Origin: Rhodococcus opacus
GTDB lineage: Bacteria; Actinomycetota; Actinomycetes; Mycobacteriales; Mycobacteriaceae
Length of the DNA: 64,000 bases
Direction of reading: 5' to 3'
Assembly (NCBI RefSeq): GCF_012396235.1
Contig: NZ_JAAXPA010000008.1
Location: 248,001 to 312,000 of the forward strand
In this document: positions 12,407 to 21,616 of the stretch, piece by piece
Layout: every line of letters starts with the position of its first letter
Numbering within the stretch: the stretch's first letter is position 1
The notes under the pieces: generated by a model
Seen by the model: only the letters and a program-made list of their open reading frames with translations
Database searches by the model: none
Told to the model about the DNA's origin: nothing
Position numbers and translations under genes: made by a program

Positions 12407-12882
12407 AACCCCAGTCTCCCCCGGGGTCGGGCGGAGAGTGACGGGATTGCGGGAGCGACGACGGCGTCTACAACCGGCCGCGGAGAGCTTCCTCGATTTC
12501 GCGTGGCGTCATCAGACGTTCGAGTCTTTCACTCGGCCACGAGGACGGACGTCCTTGCAATCGGGCTGATTCGAGTAGAGGGAGAGGGCTGCGGTCCCAC
12601 CGCAGGATCGAATGAACATTCACTACCGATCACTTCCGAACACCGACTCGACAACTTTCCATTTTGCGCCATTGCACCGGCGACATTTCGTCGCGCTCTT
12701 GACTCATCGCCCATCGTGCCCCTTTGGTTACACGGTTTCGATGAGGCGCGCGGAAGTGCTGGAAAACTGCAGTCGGGACGAGAATTCAGTGACCTACCGC
12801 ACACCTCTCTGGCACGAGCGCCTATCATGACGCCAAAGTAATTGTTACCTTACGTACCACCTTCCCTGACTGGAGACAGCCG
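12407..12882. other. Intergenic region without a convincing gene
   Basis: A region of 476 bp between divergent hutH and the SRPBCC gene. Its part from about 12600 to 12870 is lower in G+C than the flanks. Short open frames on both strands lack ribosome sites and protein-like composition. It presumably holds both promoters. I see no structured RNA. Confidence 0.5.
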
Positions 12883-13338
12883 ATGGCAAACACCCTCGAA
12901 GCAAGCATCGACATCGACGCGCCCCCGCATGACGTGTGGGCCGTCGTGTCGGATCTGAAGCGAATGGGCGAATGGAGCCCCCAGTGCCGCACGATGCGCG
13001 TCCTCGGTGGCGTCGTCGAAGAGGGCACCAAGACCGTCAACATCAACCGCAAGGGCTTCCTAGTGTGGCCGACCACGTCGAAGGTCGTGAAGTTCCAGCC
13101 GAACAAGACCATCGCGTTCCGGATCCTCGAGAACCGCACCATCTGGTCGTACGAACTCGAGCCGACGGCAGGCGGAACCAAGGTCACCGAGCGCCGCGAA
13201 GCACCGACCGGAACGTCGAAGGTGTCGCAGTTCCTGGTCAAGACCGTCCTCGGCGGCAACGAGGACTTCGAGGTCGACCTCGTCAAGGGCATGAACACCA
13301 CCCTCGCCCGCATCAAGTCGGCGGCCGAACGCACGTAG
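12883..13338 (+). CDS. SRPBCC (START-like) family protein
   Basis: A 151-residue protein of the polyketide cyclase/dehydrase-like SRPBCC fold, a hydrophobic-ligand-binding beta-sheet cup. The N-terminal strand ASIDIDAPPHDVWAVVSDLK and the following EWSPQCRTM segment are the family signature, and the C-terminal helix is EVDLVKGMNTTLARIK. The start ATG 12883 follows GGAGAC. Such proteins in actinobacteria bind or modify lipids or polyketides, but nothing here fixes the ligand. It is followed after 43 bp by a TPR-like protein on the same strand. Confidence 0.87.
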   Translation: MANTLEASIDIDAPPHDVWAVVSDLKRMGEWSPQCRTMRVLGGVVEEGTKTVNINRKGFLVWPTTSKVVKFQPNKTIAFRILENRTIWSYELEPTAGGTKVTERREAPTGTSKVSQFLVKTVLGGNEDFEVDLVKGMNTTLARIKSAAERT

Positions 13339-13381
13339 TCCGGTTGACCCTCGACCTGGTCGAGGCCTCAGCGTGGTCCGC

Positions 13382-13897
13382 ATGGACACACCGGACGCCG
13401 TCATGGCGAGGATCGCGCAAGGACAGGAACTGGCAGTGACGGGTGACCGGGAGGGCGCCCGACGCATCTTCGAGGAGGTGTGGGACGCCCTCGCCGGTCC
13501 CGGCGACGACACACCGGACCCGTTGCACGTCGTCACGCTGGCCCACTACCTGGCGGACGTCCAGACCGACCCCGCCGAGGAGCTGCGCTGGGATCTGCGG
13601 GCCCTCGCCGCCGCCGACTCGCTGACCGACGACCGAGCTCGGCAGCACCACTCCTCGCTCCGGGTCGCGGGGTTCTACCCGTCGCTGCACCTCAACGTGG
13701 CGGCCGCTCATCACGCGCTCGGCCAGTCGTCCGAGGCACGCCACCATCTCGATCGGGCCGCGCAGAGCTGCGAACACCTCCCCGAAAACAGATATGGACG
13801 GACGATCCGCGGGGCCGTCGAGCGACTCCGCGCAGAACTCGACGCCGACGCTGTCGGACCGCAGGGGCAGAGTGAGCACCGTGCTCAGCATCGGTGA
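13382..13897 (+). CDS. TPR-like protein, coupled to the MerR gene
   Basis: A protein of about 171 residues, cytoplasmic, with helical repeat character: MARIAQGQELAVTGDREGAR, then LHLNVAAAHHALGQSSEARH, each resembling a tetratricopeptide helix pair. I know no specific function. ATG 13382 is taken as the start; a GTG at 13373 is also possible. Its 3' end overlaps the start of the MerR-type gene (13872) by 26 bp in another frame, so the two are probably translationally coupled and may work together. Confidence 0.75.
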   Translation: MDTPDAVMARIAQGQELAVTGDREGARRIFEEVWDALAGPGDDTPDPLHVVTLAHYLADVQTDPAEELRWDLRALAAADSLTDDRARQHHSSLRVAGFYPSLHLNVAAAHHALGQSSEARHHLDRAAQSCEHLPENRYGRTIRGAVERLRAELDADAVGPQGQSEHRAQHR

Positions 13898-14918
13898 ACT
13901 CGCCCGGTCGTCCGGTCTGTCGGTCAGCGCGCTGAGGTTCTACGACAAGGCAGGCGTGCTCACCCCGCACGTGGTGGACCCGCGCACGGGCTACCGCTGG
14001 TACGCCGACAAGCACGTGGACGCAGCGGTCCTCGTCGCCGCGATGCGCCGGGTGGGGATGCCCGTGAAGGAGATGGCGGCCGTGCTGAGCGGCACGGACG
14101 CCCACGGACTTCTCGACCGGCATCTCGGCCGGCTCGAGAAGGGGCTGGACGACGCCCGGCACGAACTGACGAGAATTCACCGCCTGCTCGACGCGCGAGC
14201 GGCGCGGGAGTGCACGATCGTCCTCCGCACCACCGACCTCCTCACCGCGTTCGGCTCGGTGCGGTTCGCCGCCGACGCCGACTCGCAGTTCCCGGTGTTA
14301 CGCGGCTGCCTCCTGGAAACCGACCACGACGTGCTGCGGCTCGTCACCACCGACCGCTACCGGCTGGCGGTCGGCACGGTGGCCGTCCTCGAACCGCCGG
14401 ACGAACCGATCTCCGCCGTCGTCCCGTGCAAGTTCCTGGACGACGCGGCCAGACTGCTGGGTCGCCACGACACGGTGACCGTCGTCGTCGGCGTCGGCGT
14501 CGGCGTCGGCGTCACCCTCCGCTGCGGCGCCGAGCAGCTCACCACCCGCCTCGTCGACGGCGCGTTCCCAGACCATCGCAGTCTGTCGCCCCTCGACCGC
14601 GGAATCGAACACACCTTCTCCTCGGCGGACTTGCGCGCACTCCTGGCGGACGCCGGCGACCGGGTGGATCTCGGTGTTCTCGAGTCGGTCGAGATCGTCG
14701 TCGGCAGCCCGGCGACGGAGCAGCCCGCGCGCTTCCATGTGCAGGTGAACGCCGGTTTTCTCCTCGAAGCCGTCGATGCGCTGCCGGGTGAGCAGTTGAC
14801 GTTCCAGGTGGGTGGACCCATCACGCCGCTCGCCATCCGGCCACGATCCGTTCACACATCGGACCCCGCGAGTGCGTACTCTCTCCTGATGCCGTTGCAG
14901 CCGGTAGCGCTCACGTAA
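13872..14918 (+). CDS. MerR-type regulator fused to a DnaN (sliding clamp)-like domain
   Basis: A protein of about 348 residues starting at GTG 13872 (or GTG 13881). Residues 1-100 are a MerR winged helix: [35 protein letters not shown], then a coiled linker. The rest does not look like a MerR effector domain. It resembles domains of the DNA polymerase III beta clamp: [20 protein letters not shown] and [14 protein letters not shown] in the middle, [10 protein letters not shown] later, and a closing part with [29 protein letters not shown] and [10 protein letters not shown], close to the clamp's last domain. It probably uses the clamp fold as a sensor or dimer platform. A short GVGVGVGV insert is encoded by a hexanucleotide repeat. 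The targets are unknown. Confidence 0.8.
   Translation: MSTVLSIGELARSSGLSVSALRFYDKAGVLTPHVVDPRTGYRWYADKHVDAAVLVAAMRRVGMPVKEMAAVLSGTDAHGLLDRHLGRLEKGLDDARHELTRIHRLLDARAARECTIVLRTTDLLTAFGSVRFAADADSQFPVLRGCLLETDHDVLRLVTTDRYRLAVGTVAVLEPPDEPISAVVPCKFLDDAARLLGRHDTVTVVVGVGVGVGVTLRCGAEQLTTRLVDGAFPDHRSLSPLDRGIEHTFSSADLRALLADAGDRVDLGVLESVEIVVGSPATEQPARFHVQVNAGFLLEAVDALPGEQLTFQVGGPITPLAIRPRSVHTSDPASAYSLLMPLQPVALT
14487..14513 (+). repeat. Hexanucleotide tandem repeat (GTCGGC, 4.5 copies) in coding DNA
   Basis: Four full GTCGGC units plus GTC encode alternating Val-Gly within the clamp-like domain. Each unit is two codons, so copy-number change would alter length without shifting frame. Confidence 0.85.
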
Positions 14919-14980
14919 TCTGTGAGTGCGGCGCGATGGCGCGCAGGCAGCACGTCCGTCCGACACAGTTAGAGGAGCCC

Positions 14981-15694
14981 GTGGCACGCAAGCCCACACC
15001 CCCCGGAACCCCGCAACCCACGAGCGTCGGGCATATCGTCGACCTCGTCCGCGGAGCAGTTCCGCCCCTACATCCGGCCGGGCTGCCCTTCGTCCTCGCG
15101 CCACTCGGTGTGGCCGTCCTCGGTCGCAAGCGCAAGTGGGTCCGGCGCGGAGCGCTGACCTCCGCCGCGGCCTGCGCCGCGTTCTTCCGGCATCCGCACC
15201 GCGTACCGCCGAACCGTGTCGGCGTCGTGGTCGCGCCCGCCGACGGCGAGGTCGCGCTCGTCGACTCCGCGGTCCCGCCGTCCGAACTCGACATGGGCAC
15301 CGAGCCGCTCCCCCGGGTCAGCATCTTCCTGTCCGTGCTCGATGTGCACGTCCAGCGCAGTCCTGTCGGCGGTGAGGTCAGGAAGGTCGTCCACCGGCCG
15401 GGCCAGTTCCTCTCCGCCGACCTCGCCGACGCCAGCGAGGTCAACGAACGCAACAGCATGCTGCTGCACACCTCGGAGGGCCACGATGTCGCCGTCGTGC
15501 AGATCGCCGGTCTGCTCGCCCGCCGGATCGTCTGCGACGCCAAGGTCGGCGATACCCTCCCGATCGGTGACACGTACGGCCTGATCCGGTTCGGCTCCCG
15601 CGTCGACACGTACTTCCCGGTGGGCACCACGTTGCTCGCCGAGCGAGGGCAACGGACGATCGGTGCCGAGACCGTCATCGCTCAACTGCCGTGA
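14981..15694 (+). CDS. psd: Phosphatidylserine decarboxylase proenzyme
   Basis: A 237-residue pyruvoyl enzyme that converts phosphatidylserine to phosphatidylethanolamine at the membrane. It is the short (archaeal-type) form. The self-cleavage site is the Gly-Ser of [13 protein letters not shown] near the C-terminus, where the serine becomes the pyruvoyl group. Other family marks are [20 protein letters not shown] and [22 protein letters not shown] 14981 is preferred because AGAGGAG stands 6 nt upstream; an ATG at 14936 is also in frame. The stop overlaps the pssA start as GTGA, so synthesis and use of phosphatidylserine are coupled. The order psd-pssA-AAA ATPase matches Rv0437c-Rv0435c. Confidence 0.95.
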   Translation: MARKPTPPGTPQPTSVGHIVDLVRGAVPPLHPAGLPFVLAPLGVAVLGRKRKWVRRGALTSAAACAAFFRHPHRVPPNRVGVVVAPADGEVALVDSAVPPSELDMGTEPLPRVSIFLSVLDVHVQRSPVGGEVRKVVHRPGQFLSADLADASEVNERNSMLLHTSEGHDVAVVQIAGLLARRIVCDAKVGDTLPIGDTYGLIRFGSRVDTYFPVGTTLLAERGQRTIGAETVIAQLP

Positions 15695-16551
15695 TCGCCA
15701 ACGCGAAGCGACAGCGGAGGGGTCGACCCAAGCAGGCGGTCCGGCTCCTGCCGAGCGTGGTCACGATCCTCGCGCTGTGCGCGGGGCTGTCCGCGGTCAA
15801 GTTCGCGCTCGACGGCGACCTCGGAACGGCGTTGGCCATGATCGGTGCGGCCGCGGTCCTCGACTCGCTCGACGGCCGGATCGCACGGATGCTCGACGCC
15901 ACCAGCAAGATGGGCGCGGAGCTGGATTCGCTTGCCGATTCCATCTCGTTCGGCGTCGCACCGGCCCTCGTCCTCTATGTCACGCTGCTGGACGGCCAGA
16001 GTTTCGGCTGGATCATCGCCCTGATCTACGCGGTGAGCATCGTGCTGCGGCTGGCCCGGTTCAACACGCTCCTCGACGAGGACGACATGCCGGGCTACGC
16101 CAACGAGTACTTCACGGGGGTCCCGGCGCCCGCGGGTGCGCTGGTCGCGCTGACCCCGCTGGCTGCCGCGGCGCAGTGGGGCGACGGCTGGTGGTCGTCG
16201 TACCCCGTCGTCGTGGCGTGGACCGTGATCTCCGCGGCGCTGATCGTCAGCCGGATCCCCACGCTGGCGCTGAAGACGGTGTCGGTGCCGCCGCACATGG
16301 CTGCCGGTCTGCTCGTCCTCGTGGCGCTCGCGGCGGCGGCTCTGGTCACCTACCCGTACATCCTGCTGATCGCGCTCGTCGCGGTGTACCTCGGGCACAT
16401 TCCGTTCGCGGTCCATTCGAAGCGGTGGGTGGCCGCGCGGCCCGAGACGTGGGACATCAAGCCCTCCGAGCGGCGGGCCATCCGGCGTCAGCCGGACGCC
16501 CGCGGCAGGCGATCCGCCGCACGGCTCGGACTGCGCCGGCCGGCCCGATAG
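15691..16551 (+). CDS. pssA: CDP-diacylglycerol-serine O-phosphatidyltransferase
   Basis: A 286-residue integral membrane enzyme that makes phosphatidylserine from CDP-diacylglycerol and serine. The CDP-alcohol phosphotransferase motif is complete: [20 protein letters not shown] followed by [11 protein letters not shown], giving the DGxxAR-G-DxxxD residues. About seven hydrophobic segments surround it, and the C-terminus is a basic cytoplasmic tail. The GTG start at 15691 overlaps the psd stop. The product is the substrate of Psd, so the pair forms the phosphatidylethanolamine pathway. Confidence 0.95.
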   Translation: MIANAKRQRRGRPKQAVRLLPSVVTILALCAGLSAVKFALDGDLGTALAMIGAAAVLDSLDGRIARMLDATSKMGAELDSLADSISFGVAPALVLYVTLLDGQSFGWIIALIYAVSIVLRLARFNTLLDEDDMPGYANEYFTGVPAPAGALVALTPLAAAAQWGDGWWSSYPVVVAWTVISAALIVSRIPTLALKTVSVPPHMAAGLLVLVALAAAALVTYPYILLIALVAVYLGHIPFAVHSKRWVAARPETWDIKPSERRAIRRQPDARGRRSAARLGLRRPAR

Positions 16552-16578
16552 TTCGCTCCCGCACGTAGGCTCGACGAC

Positions 16579-18762
16579 GTGACCTCACCGGAACTCGCGC
16601 TCACAGTCCGACTGAACACCTCGGCCGCCGACACCCGGCGCGGTGTGGTCCGGCTGCATCCGGAAGCCCTGGCCGCGCTCGGCCTCCGCGAGTGGGACGC
16701 TATCGCCCTCGTCGGCGCGCGCCGCACCGCCGCGGTGGCAGGTCGCGCGCCGTCCGGAACGCCCACCGGGACTGCGCTCCTCGACGACGTGACCCTGTCC
16801 AACGCCGGGCTGACCGAGAACAGCACGGTCGTCGTGACACCGGTGACGGTGTACGGCGGGAAGACGGTGACGGTCAGCGGCTCGAACCTGGCCGTCAACT
16901 CCGTCTCCGACGTCACGCTGCGTCACGCCCTGCTCGGCAAGGTCCTCACCGTCGGCGACACGGTGTCGCTGCTCCCCCGCGATCTGGGCCCCGGAACCAG
17001 CACCGCCCCCGCCACGCAGGCACTGTCCCGGACGTTCGGGGTCGCGTGGACATCCGAGTTGCTCACCGTCAGCGGGGTCGACCCGGCCGGTGGTCCGGTG
17101 AGCGTGCAGCCCAACACCGCGGTCGGATGGGGCGAGGGTGTGCGCGCGACGGTGTCCGCGACTCCGTCCCGGTTGCCCGCGCCGCCTGTCCGGCCCGCCG
17201 AGGAAGTTCCCCCGGTCCCGGTCGAGGACCTGGTCGGTTCCCACACCCAGGCAGCCAAACTCACCGAATGGCTCGGACTGGCGCTCGACGAACCCGAACT
17301 GCTCCGCAAACTCGGGGCCTCACCGCATCTGGGCGTCCTGGTGACCGGGCCCGCAGGCGTCGGGAAGGCGACGCTCGCCCGAGCGGTGCTCGCCTCCCGC
17401 CGAGTCGTCGAACTCGACGGGCCGAGTGCCGGCGCGCTGGAAGCCGACTCACGGTTGCAGCGGGTCACCGCGGCGGTCGACGCGATCCGCAGCGGCGGCG
17501 TCCTGCTGATCACCGACATCGATGCCCTGCTGCCCGCCACGCCGGAGCCGGTGTCGGCGCTGATCGTCGAACAGCTCCGCCGCGCGGTCGACACCGTCGG
17601 GGTCGCGTTCGTCGCGACGTCGGCGCACCCGGAGTCGGTCGACGCCAGGTTGCGCGGACAGGACCTGTGCGACCGCGAACTCACCCTGACCCTGCCCGAC
17701 GGCTCCACCCGCCGGGCGCTGCTGGAACTGCTTCTGCGGAAGGTCCCCACCGACGGCATCGCCCTCGACGCGATCGCGGCCCGCACACCGGGATTCGTCG
17801 TCGCCGACCTCGCCGCGCTGTGCCGGGAAGCGGCCCTGCGTGCCGCCTCACGCGCGGCCAGGAAACCCGTCGACCCGGCGCTCACCCAGGACGACCTGCT
17901 CGGCGCGCTCGACGTGATCCGCCCGCTGTCGCGGTCGGGCAGCGAGGAACTCGCGATCGGCAGTGTCACCCTCGACGACGTCGGGGACATGGTGGAGACC
18001 AAGCAGGCGCTGACCGAGGCGGTGCTGTGGCCGTTGCAGCACCCGGATTCGTTCGCCCGGCTGGGGGTCGATCCCCCGCGCGGAGTACTGCTGTACGGCC
18101 CGCCCGGTTGCGGCAAGACCTATCTCGTTCGGGCGCTGGCAAGTTCGGGACATCTGAGCGTGCACGCCGTCAAGGGCGCCGAACTGATGGATAAGTGGGT
18201 GGGTGCGTCCGAGAAGGCGGTCCGCGAACTGTTCCAGCGGGCGCGGGATTCGGCCCCGTCGCTGATCTTCCTCGACGAGGTGGATGCCCTCGCGCCGCGC
18301 CGCGGTCAGAGTTCCGACTCGGGGGTGTCCGATCGGGTGGTGGCGTCACTGCTCACCGAACTCGACGGCGTCGAACCGCTGCGCGACGTGGTGGTCGTCG
18401 GCGCCACCAACCGGCCCGACCTCATCGACCCGGCGTTGCTGCGGCCCGGCCGCCTGGAGCGGTTGGTGTTCGTGCCGCCGCCGGACGGTGCTGCCCGCCG
18501 CGCGATCCTGCGGACGTCCGGGAAGTCGGTGCCGCTCGCCGCCGACGTCGACCTCGACGCCCTGGCGGACGACCTCGACGGCTACTCGGCCGCCGACTGC
18601 TCGGCGCTGCTGCGGGAAGCCGCGCTGGCCGCCATGCGCCGGAACATCGACGCAGCCGACGTCTCCGCCGCCGACGTGGCGGAGGCACGCGAAAAGGTGC
18701 GCCCCTCACTCGATCCCGAGCAAGTGGCGCACCTCGAGTCCTATGCGCTGACGCGCCCGTGA
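16579..18762 (+). CDS. CDC48/p97-like AAA+ ATPase
   Basis: A 727-residue cytoplasmic ATPase with the p97 plan. An N-terminal double-psi barrel-like domain (LRLNT-type start, GLREWDAIALVG) is followed by two AAA modules. D1 (about 225-450) has Walker A GPAGVGKAT but an altered Walker B (LLITDIDAL, where the DE pair is TD), so it may bind ATP without efficient hydrolysis. D2 (about 460-700) is intact: GPPGCGKTY, LIFLDEVDAL, the sensor VVGATNRPD and the arginine fingers in LLRPGRLERLVF. It should unfold or extract proteins. The GTG start at 16579 is 27 bp after pssA, and the same three-gene order occurs in M. tuberculosis. Its stop codon lies inside a long palindrome. Confidence 0.92.
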   Translation: MTSPELALTVRLNTSAADTRRGVVRLHPEALAALGLREWDAIALVGARRTAAVAGRAPSGTPTGTALLDDVTLSNAGLTENSTVVVTPVTVYGGKTVTVSGSNLAVNSVSDVTLRHALLGKVLTVGDTVSLLPRDLGPGTSTAPATQALSRTFGVAWTSELLTVSGVDPAGGPVSVQPNTAVGWGEGVRATVSATPSRLPAPPVRPAEEVPPVPVEDLVGSHTQAAKLTEWLGLALDEPELLRKLGASPHLGVLVTGPAGVGKATLARAVLASRRVVELDGPSAGALEADSRLQRVTAAVDAIRSGGVLLITDIDALLPATPEPVSALIVEQLRRAVDTVGVAFVATSAHPESVDARLRGQDLCDRELTLTLPDGSTRRALLELLLRKVPTDGIALDAIAARTPGFVVADLAALCREAALRAASRAARKPVDPALTQDDLLGALDVIRPLSRSGSEELAIGSVTLDDVGDMVETKQALTEAVLWPLQHPDSFARLGVDPPRGVLLYGPPGCGKTYLVRALASSGHLSVHAVKGAELMDKWVGASEKAVRELFQRARDSAPSLIFLDEVDALAPRRGQSSDSGVSDRVVASLLTELDGVEPLRDVVVVGATNRPDLIDPALLRPGRLERLVFVPPPDGAARRAILRTSGKSVPLAADVDLDALADDLDGYSAADCSALLREAALAAMRRNIDAADVSAADVAEAREKVRPSLDPEQVAHLESYALTRP

Positions 18763-18801
18763 GTACTTGTTAACCGCCCGCGGTTAACAAGTACTCACGG
18801 G
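18756..18801. terminator. Perfect 21-bp palindrome, convergent terminator (copy 1)
   Basis: A perfect 21-bp stem with a 4-nt loop. The core arm is GTGAGTACTTGTTAAC. It contains the TGA stop of the AAA ATPase gene (18760-18762) and abuts the stop of the convergent gene at 18802. Near-identical arms recur at 38939-38980. Confidence 0.85.
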
Positions 18802-19554
18802 TCAGGACCAGCGGCCGAGCAGCGTGGCCGCGTGTGCGGCGAGGGCGGCCTGGAAGAACGGGCCGAAGCTCACCCGCGCGACGCCGAGCGGCCCGAAGCT
18901 CGCCGGATCGTCCTGATCGGGCAGACCGATGGCGTTGACGGGCAGCGGCAGCTCCGACGTGAGCCGCTTCTGGGTGGCGTCGTCGTGACGGCCCACGGGG
19001 TACAGCACGTCGGCGCCGGCCTCTGCGGCGAGCTTCAGCCGAGCGATCGCGCGGTCGACACGGTCGGACTCGTCGCCCACCTGCTTGACGAACAGGTCGG
19101 TGCGCGCGTTCACGACCACGTGGACCCCGGCAGCGTCGGCCGCCTGCCGCAACCCTCCGACGAAGTCGGCGTGCTCCTGCGGTTCGCGGAGACGCCCGCC
19201 CTCGCTGTGGACCGTGTCCTCGATGTTCAGGCCGACGGCTCCCGCGCCGATCAGACCTTCGATCAGACGGGCGGGCTCGAGCCCGTATCCCGATTCGATG
19301 TCGACCGACAGCGGCAGATCCACCGCTGCGGTGATCTGCGAGATGCGGTGCAGCAGCTCGTCGAACGTGATCCCCTCGTTGTCGGGCTTGCCGATCGAGT
19401 CGGATACCGGATGGCTTCCGACTGTCAGCGCCTGAAAGCCAGCGGACACAGCCAGATTCGCGGACCAGGCATCCCACACGGTGGGCAGGATGACGGGGTT
19501 GCCGGGCTGGTGCAGTCCCAGCAGGGTGGTGGCCTTCTCGTTGATCGACGTCAT
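18802..19554 (-). CDS. Isocitrate lyase/PEP mutase family enzyme
   Basis: A 250-residue TIM-barrel enzyme of the PEP mutase/isocitrate lyase superfamily, cleaving or rearranging C-C or C-P bonds of alpha-oxyacids. Motifs visible are ILPTVWDAWSANL, PLSVDIESGYG (Mg-binding Asp/Glu), GLNIEDTVH and VVNARTD. The short length and the absence of the isocitrate lyase KKCGH loop place it with the small PEP-mutase-like group (oxaloacetate or 2-methylisocitrate lyase-like). The substrate is not predictable. It starts at ATG 19554 and converges on the AAA ATPase gene. Confidence 0.88.
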   Translation of the reverse strand: MTSINEKATTLLGLHQPGNPVILPTVWDAWSANLAVSAGFQALTVGSHPVSDSIGKPDNEGITFDELLHRISQITAAVDLPLSVDIESGYGLEPARLIEGLIGAGAVGLNIEDTVHSEGGRLREPQEHADFVGGLRQAADAAGVHVVVNARTDLFVKQVGDESDRVDRAIARLKLAAEAGADVLYPVGRHDDATQKRLTSELPLPVNAIGLPDQDDPASFGPLGVARVSFGPFFQAALAAHAATLLGRWS

Positions 19555-19666
19555 AGGTGGGCTCCTCGCCTCGGTGGTATTCGATCGGAGTCGTTCTCGG
19601 GCACGCCTTCGGTGCCAACGCCGGGTTCGCCATTTCCATTCCTACCCGCTCGAGTACCGTGAGCGA

Positions 19667-21007
19667 ATGGACTTCCGGGAACCCCTGTCGGCCGCGGCTG
19701 CTCTCGCGTCCGGTGCACTGGCCGGTTTCGTCCTCACCAATCCCCGCAACCGGGCCTGGACGATCAACGCGTCCGACCGGGAGGTCGACCGGTGGCTCAG
19801 CAGCCAGCCGACGGGTGTGGTGGTGGCTCTCGTTCTCGCCGTCATCGCGGTCGCCGGTCTGCAACGGTCCGGCTCCCGGCGGGTGTCGTGGCTCCTGGCG
19901 GCGGCGTGCGCGCTCGCCCTGATCGGTGCGCGCTGGGTGGTGCCGGACGTCGGCGGGGTCGACACGCTGATCGCCCTGCACTTCGCGAAGACCGCGACTG
20001 CCGGGTTCCTGCTGGGCGCGGCGGTCGCCGCGGTGTGGGGTCGCTGGGTTTCGCAGCTGGCGTCGACTCTCGGTGTGGCGAGCGCGTTCCTCCTCGCGAG
20101 TGTGCAGCGACTACCGCGCGGCGACACCGCGTATGTCGAGCCCGCGAGTATGAGCACCTCCGCGATCGGCGAACCCCCGCAGTGGCTGCTGATCGGAGTT
20201 CTCGTGCTCGCGCTCGCATCGGCGGTGGTGGCGCGGTCGCAGTTCCGGGTGCAGCGTCCCGACCGGAAGACCCTGCTGACCGCGCTGGTCGGCGCCTTGG
20301 CTCTCGCCCTGCTCAACCGGTTGCTCGGGGCATGGATCGACGATCAGGAATTCGGCGAACCCCTGACGGTCTGGCTGATCGTCGCGTTCTCGCTCGCCGT
20401 GATTCTGACGGTCACGGTGCTGATCGCACGCCGGTTCCCGGGGATCGACGGACGCTTCCTGCTCGCCGCGACCGGTGTCACCGCCGCGGCCGTGCTCGTC
20501 CTCGACGACCTCCGGACTCCGCGGGTGACGACGCCCGCGACGGCATTGCTGGCGGTGGGCGTCGTCGCGCTTGCCGCGGGCATCGCGGTGGCGGTCAGGG
20601 TCCCGCCGAAGTGGCGGCGCCCGCAGTGGGGACTGAGCCTGGCCGCCGTCGTTCCGCTGCTCGCCGCAATCTGGCCCGACTTCGGCGACGACGGCGTCGC
20701 GTTGTTGATCCGGCTGGCCGTGCTGGGCTGCGGCACGGGTTTCGCGCTCGCCGCCGCTCTGCCGGGGTCGGCGCCCGTCGCGGTGCTCGGTTTCGCATTG
20801 CCGTTCGCGTCGCTGGTGTTCGTGGCGGCGACCACCGTTCCCCGCAGCCGGGTGGTCTACCCGGGCTCGAGCAGCGAACACCGTCTGCCGTCGTCGCCTG
20901 CCTCGACCGCCGCGTCCGACCATCTCGTCGGCTTCGTGATGCTGCTCGTCGTCGCGTTCTGCGTCTACTCGGTCCACGAGCGGCGCAGTACCCCGGAAGG
21001 CAGCTAG
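19667..21007 (+). CDS. Multispanning membrane protein of unknown function
   Basis: A 446-residue protein with about a dozen hydrophobic segments spread over its length and short loops, for example VVVALVLAVIAVAGL, TLLTALVGALALALLNRLLG and DHLVGFVMLLVVAFCVYSV near the end. One larger outer loop (about 155-180) contains TAYVEPASM. I recognise no transporter signature. ATG 19667 after GAGCGA is chosen over an upstream frame extension that would overlap the divergent gene. Its stop overlaps the end of the convergent NUDIX gene by 4 bp. Confidence 0.8.
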   Translation: MDFREPLSAAAALASGALAGFVLTNPRNRAWTINASDREVDRWLSSQPTGVVVALVLAVIAVAGLQRSGSRRVSWLLAAACALALIGARWVVPDVGGVDTLIALHFAKTATAGFLLGAAVAAVWGRWVSQLASTLGVASAFLLASVQRLPRGDTAYVEPASMSTSAIGEPPQWLLIGVLVLALASAVVARSQFRVQRPDRKTLLTALVGALALALLNRLLGAWIDDQEFGEPLTVWLIVAFSLAVILTVTVLIARRFPGIDGRFLLAATGVTAAAVLVLDDLRTPRVTTPATALLAVGVVALAAGIAVAVRVPPKWRRPQWGLSLAAVVPLLAAIWPDFGDDGVALLIRLAVLGCGTGFALAAALPGSAPVAVLGFALPFASLVFVAATTVPRSRVVYPGSSSEHRLPSSPASTAASDHLVGFVMLLVVAFCVYSVHERRSTPEGS

Positions 21008-21456
21008 TCGAGGAGGCCGAGCGACTGCAGCCGACGGAACACGAGCATCGAACCGGGCGCGACGTCGGGCATGGCCGCGTATTCGTCGACGGTGAAGTAC
21101 CGCAGTTCGGCGATCTCGCTCGCCGGCCGCGGCTCGGCGCTCAGTTCGGCGAGGAAGCAGGTCATGTGCAGGTCGGTGCCCTCGGGGTGTCCGTACGCGG
21201 GCGCCTCGAAGACCCCCAGATGTTCGAGCGTCCCGTCGACGATTCCGGCGTCGAGTTCCTCCCGGATCTCGCGGTGCAGAGCCTGTTCGGCGTTCTCGCC
21301 CGGATCGATCTTTCCACCTGCCATGTAGAACGCGGTCTTCCCCACCGATCGGGTCTGGAGGAGTTTCCGGTCGCGGATGTGGGCGAGCGCGGCGGTTCGG
21401 ATCTCGGCAGGCACCGTCACAAGATAGAACAGTCCGGCCGGCCGCCCATAACACAT
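21004..21456 (-). CDS. NUDIX hydrolase
   Basis: A small nucleotide-diphosphate hydrolase of about 138-150 residues. The Nudix box is complete: GGKIDPGENAEQALHREIRE followed by ELDAGI (GX5EX7REUXEEXGU). A segment GKTAFYMAGGK precedes it and a YFTVDEYAAM strand follows. The true start may be GTG 21420 (product starting VTVPAEIRTAAL) rather than the longest start at 21456. The substrate could be an oxidised nucleotide or a sugar nucleotide. It converges with the membrane protein gene and is divergent from the Mrp operon. Confidence 0.88.
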   Translation of the reverse strand: MCYGRPAGLFYLVTVPAEIRTAALAHIRDRKLLQTRSVGKTAFYMAGGKIDPGENAEQALHREIREELDAGIVDGTLEHLGVFEAPAYGHPEGTDLHMTCFLAELSAEPRPASEIAELRYFTVDEYAAMPDVAPGSMLVFRRLQSLGLLD

Positions 21457-21530
21457 TCCGCCCCATTAGTCCGATTTGCCGCGATTGTGAGTCCGAATAA
21501 CCGACCCAGTAGGATGTACCCCGTAGCCCA

Positions 21531-21549
21531 GTTCGCTAGCTAAGCGAAC
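21531..21549 (+). promoter_or_regulatory. Inverted repeat upstream of the Mrp operon
   Basis: GTTCGCT, five bases, AGCGAAC, 68 bp before mrpA. It lies in the 160-bp gap that must hold the operon promoter (a TAGGAT -10-like box is at 21510-21515). It could be a repressor operator or a leader hairpin. Confidence 0.45.
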
Positions 21550-21616
21550 GGTCTACACGACTCGGTTCGTTTCGTTCCGACACCCCGCCGCCCGCTGACC
21601 CCCGACGGAGTGCCTT

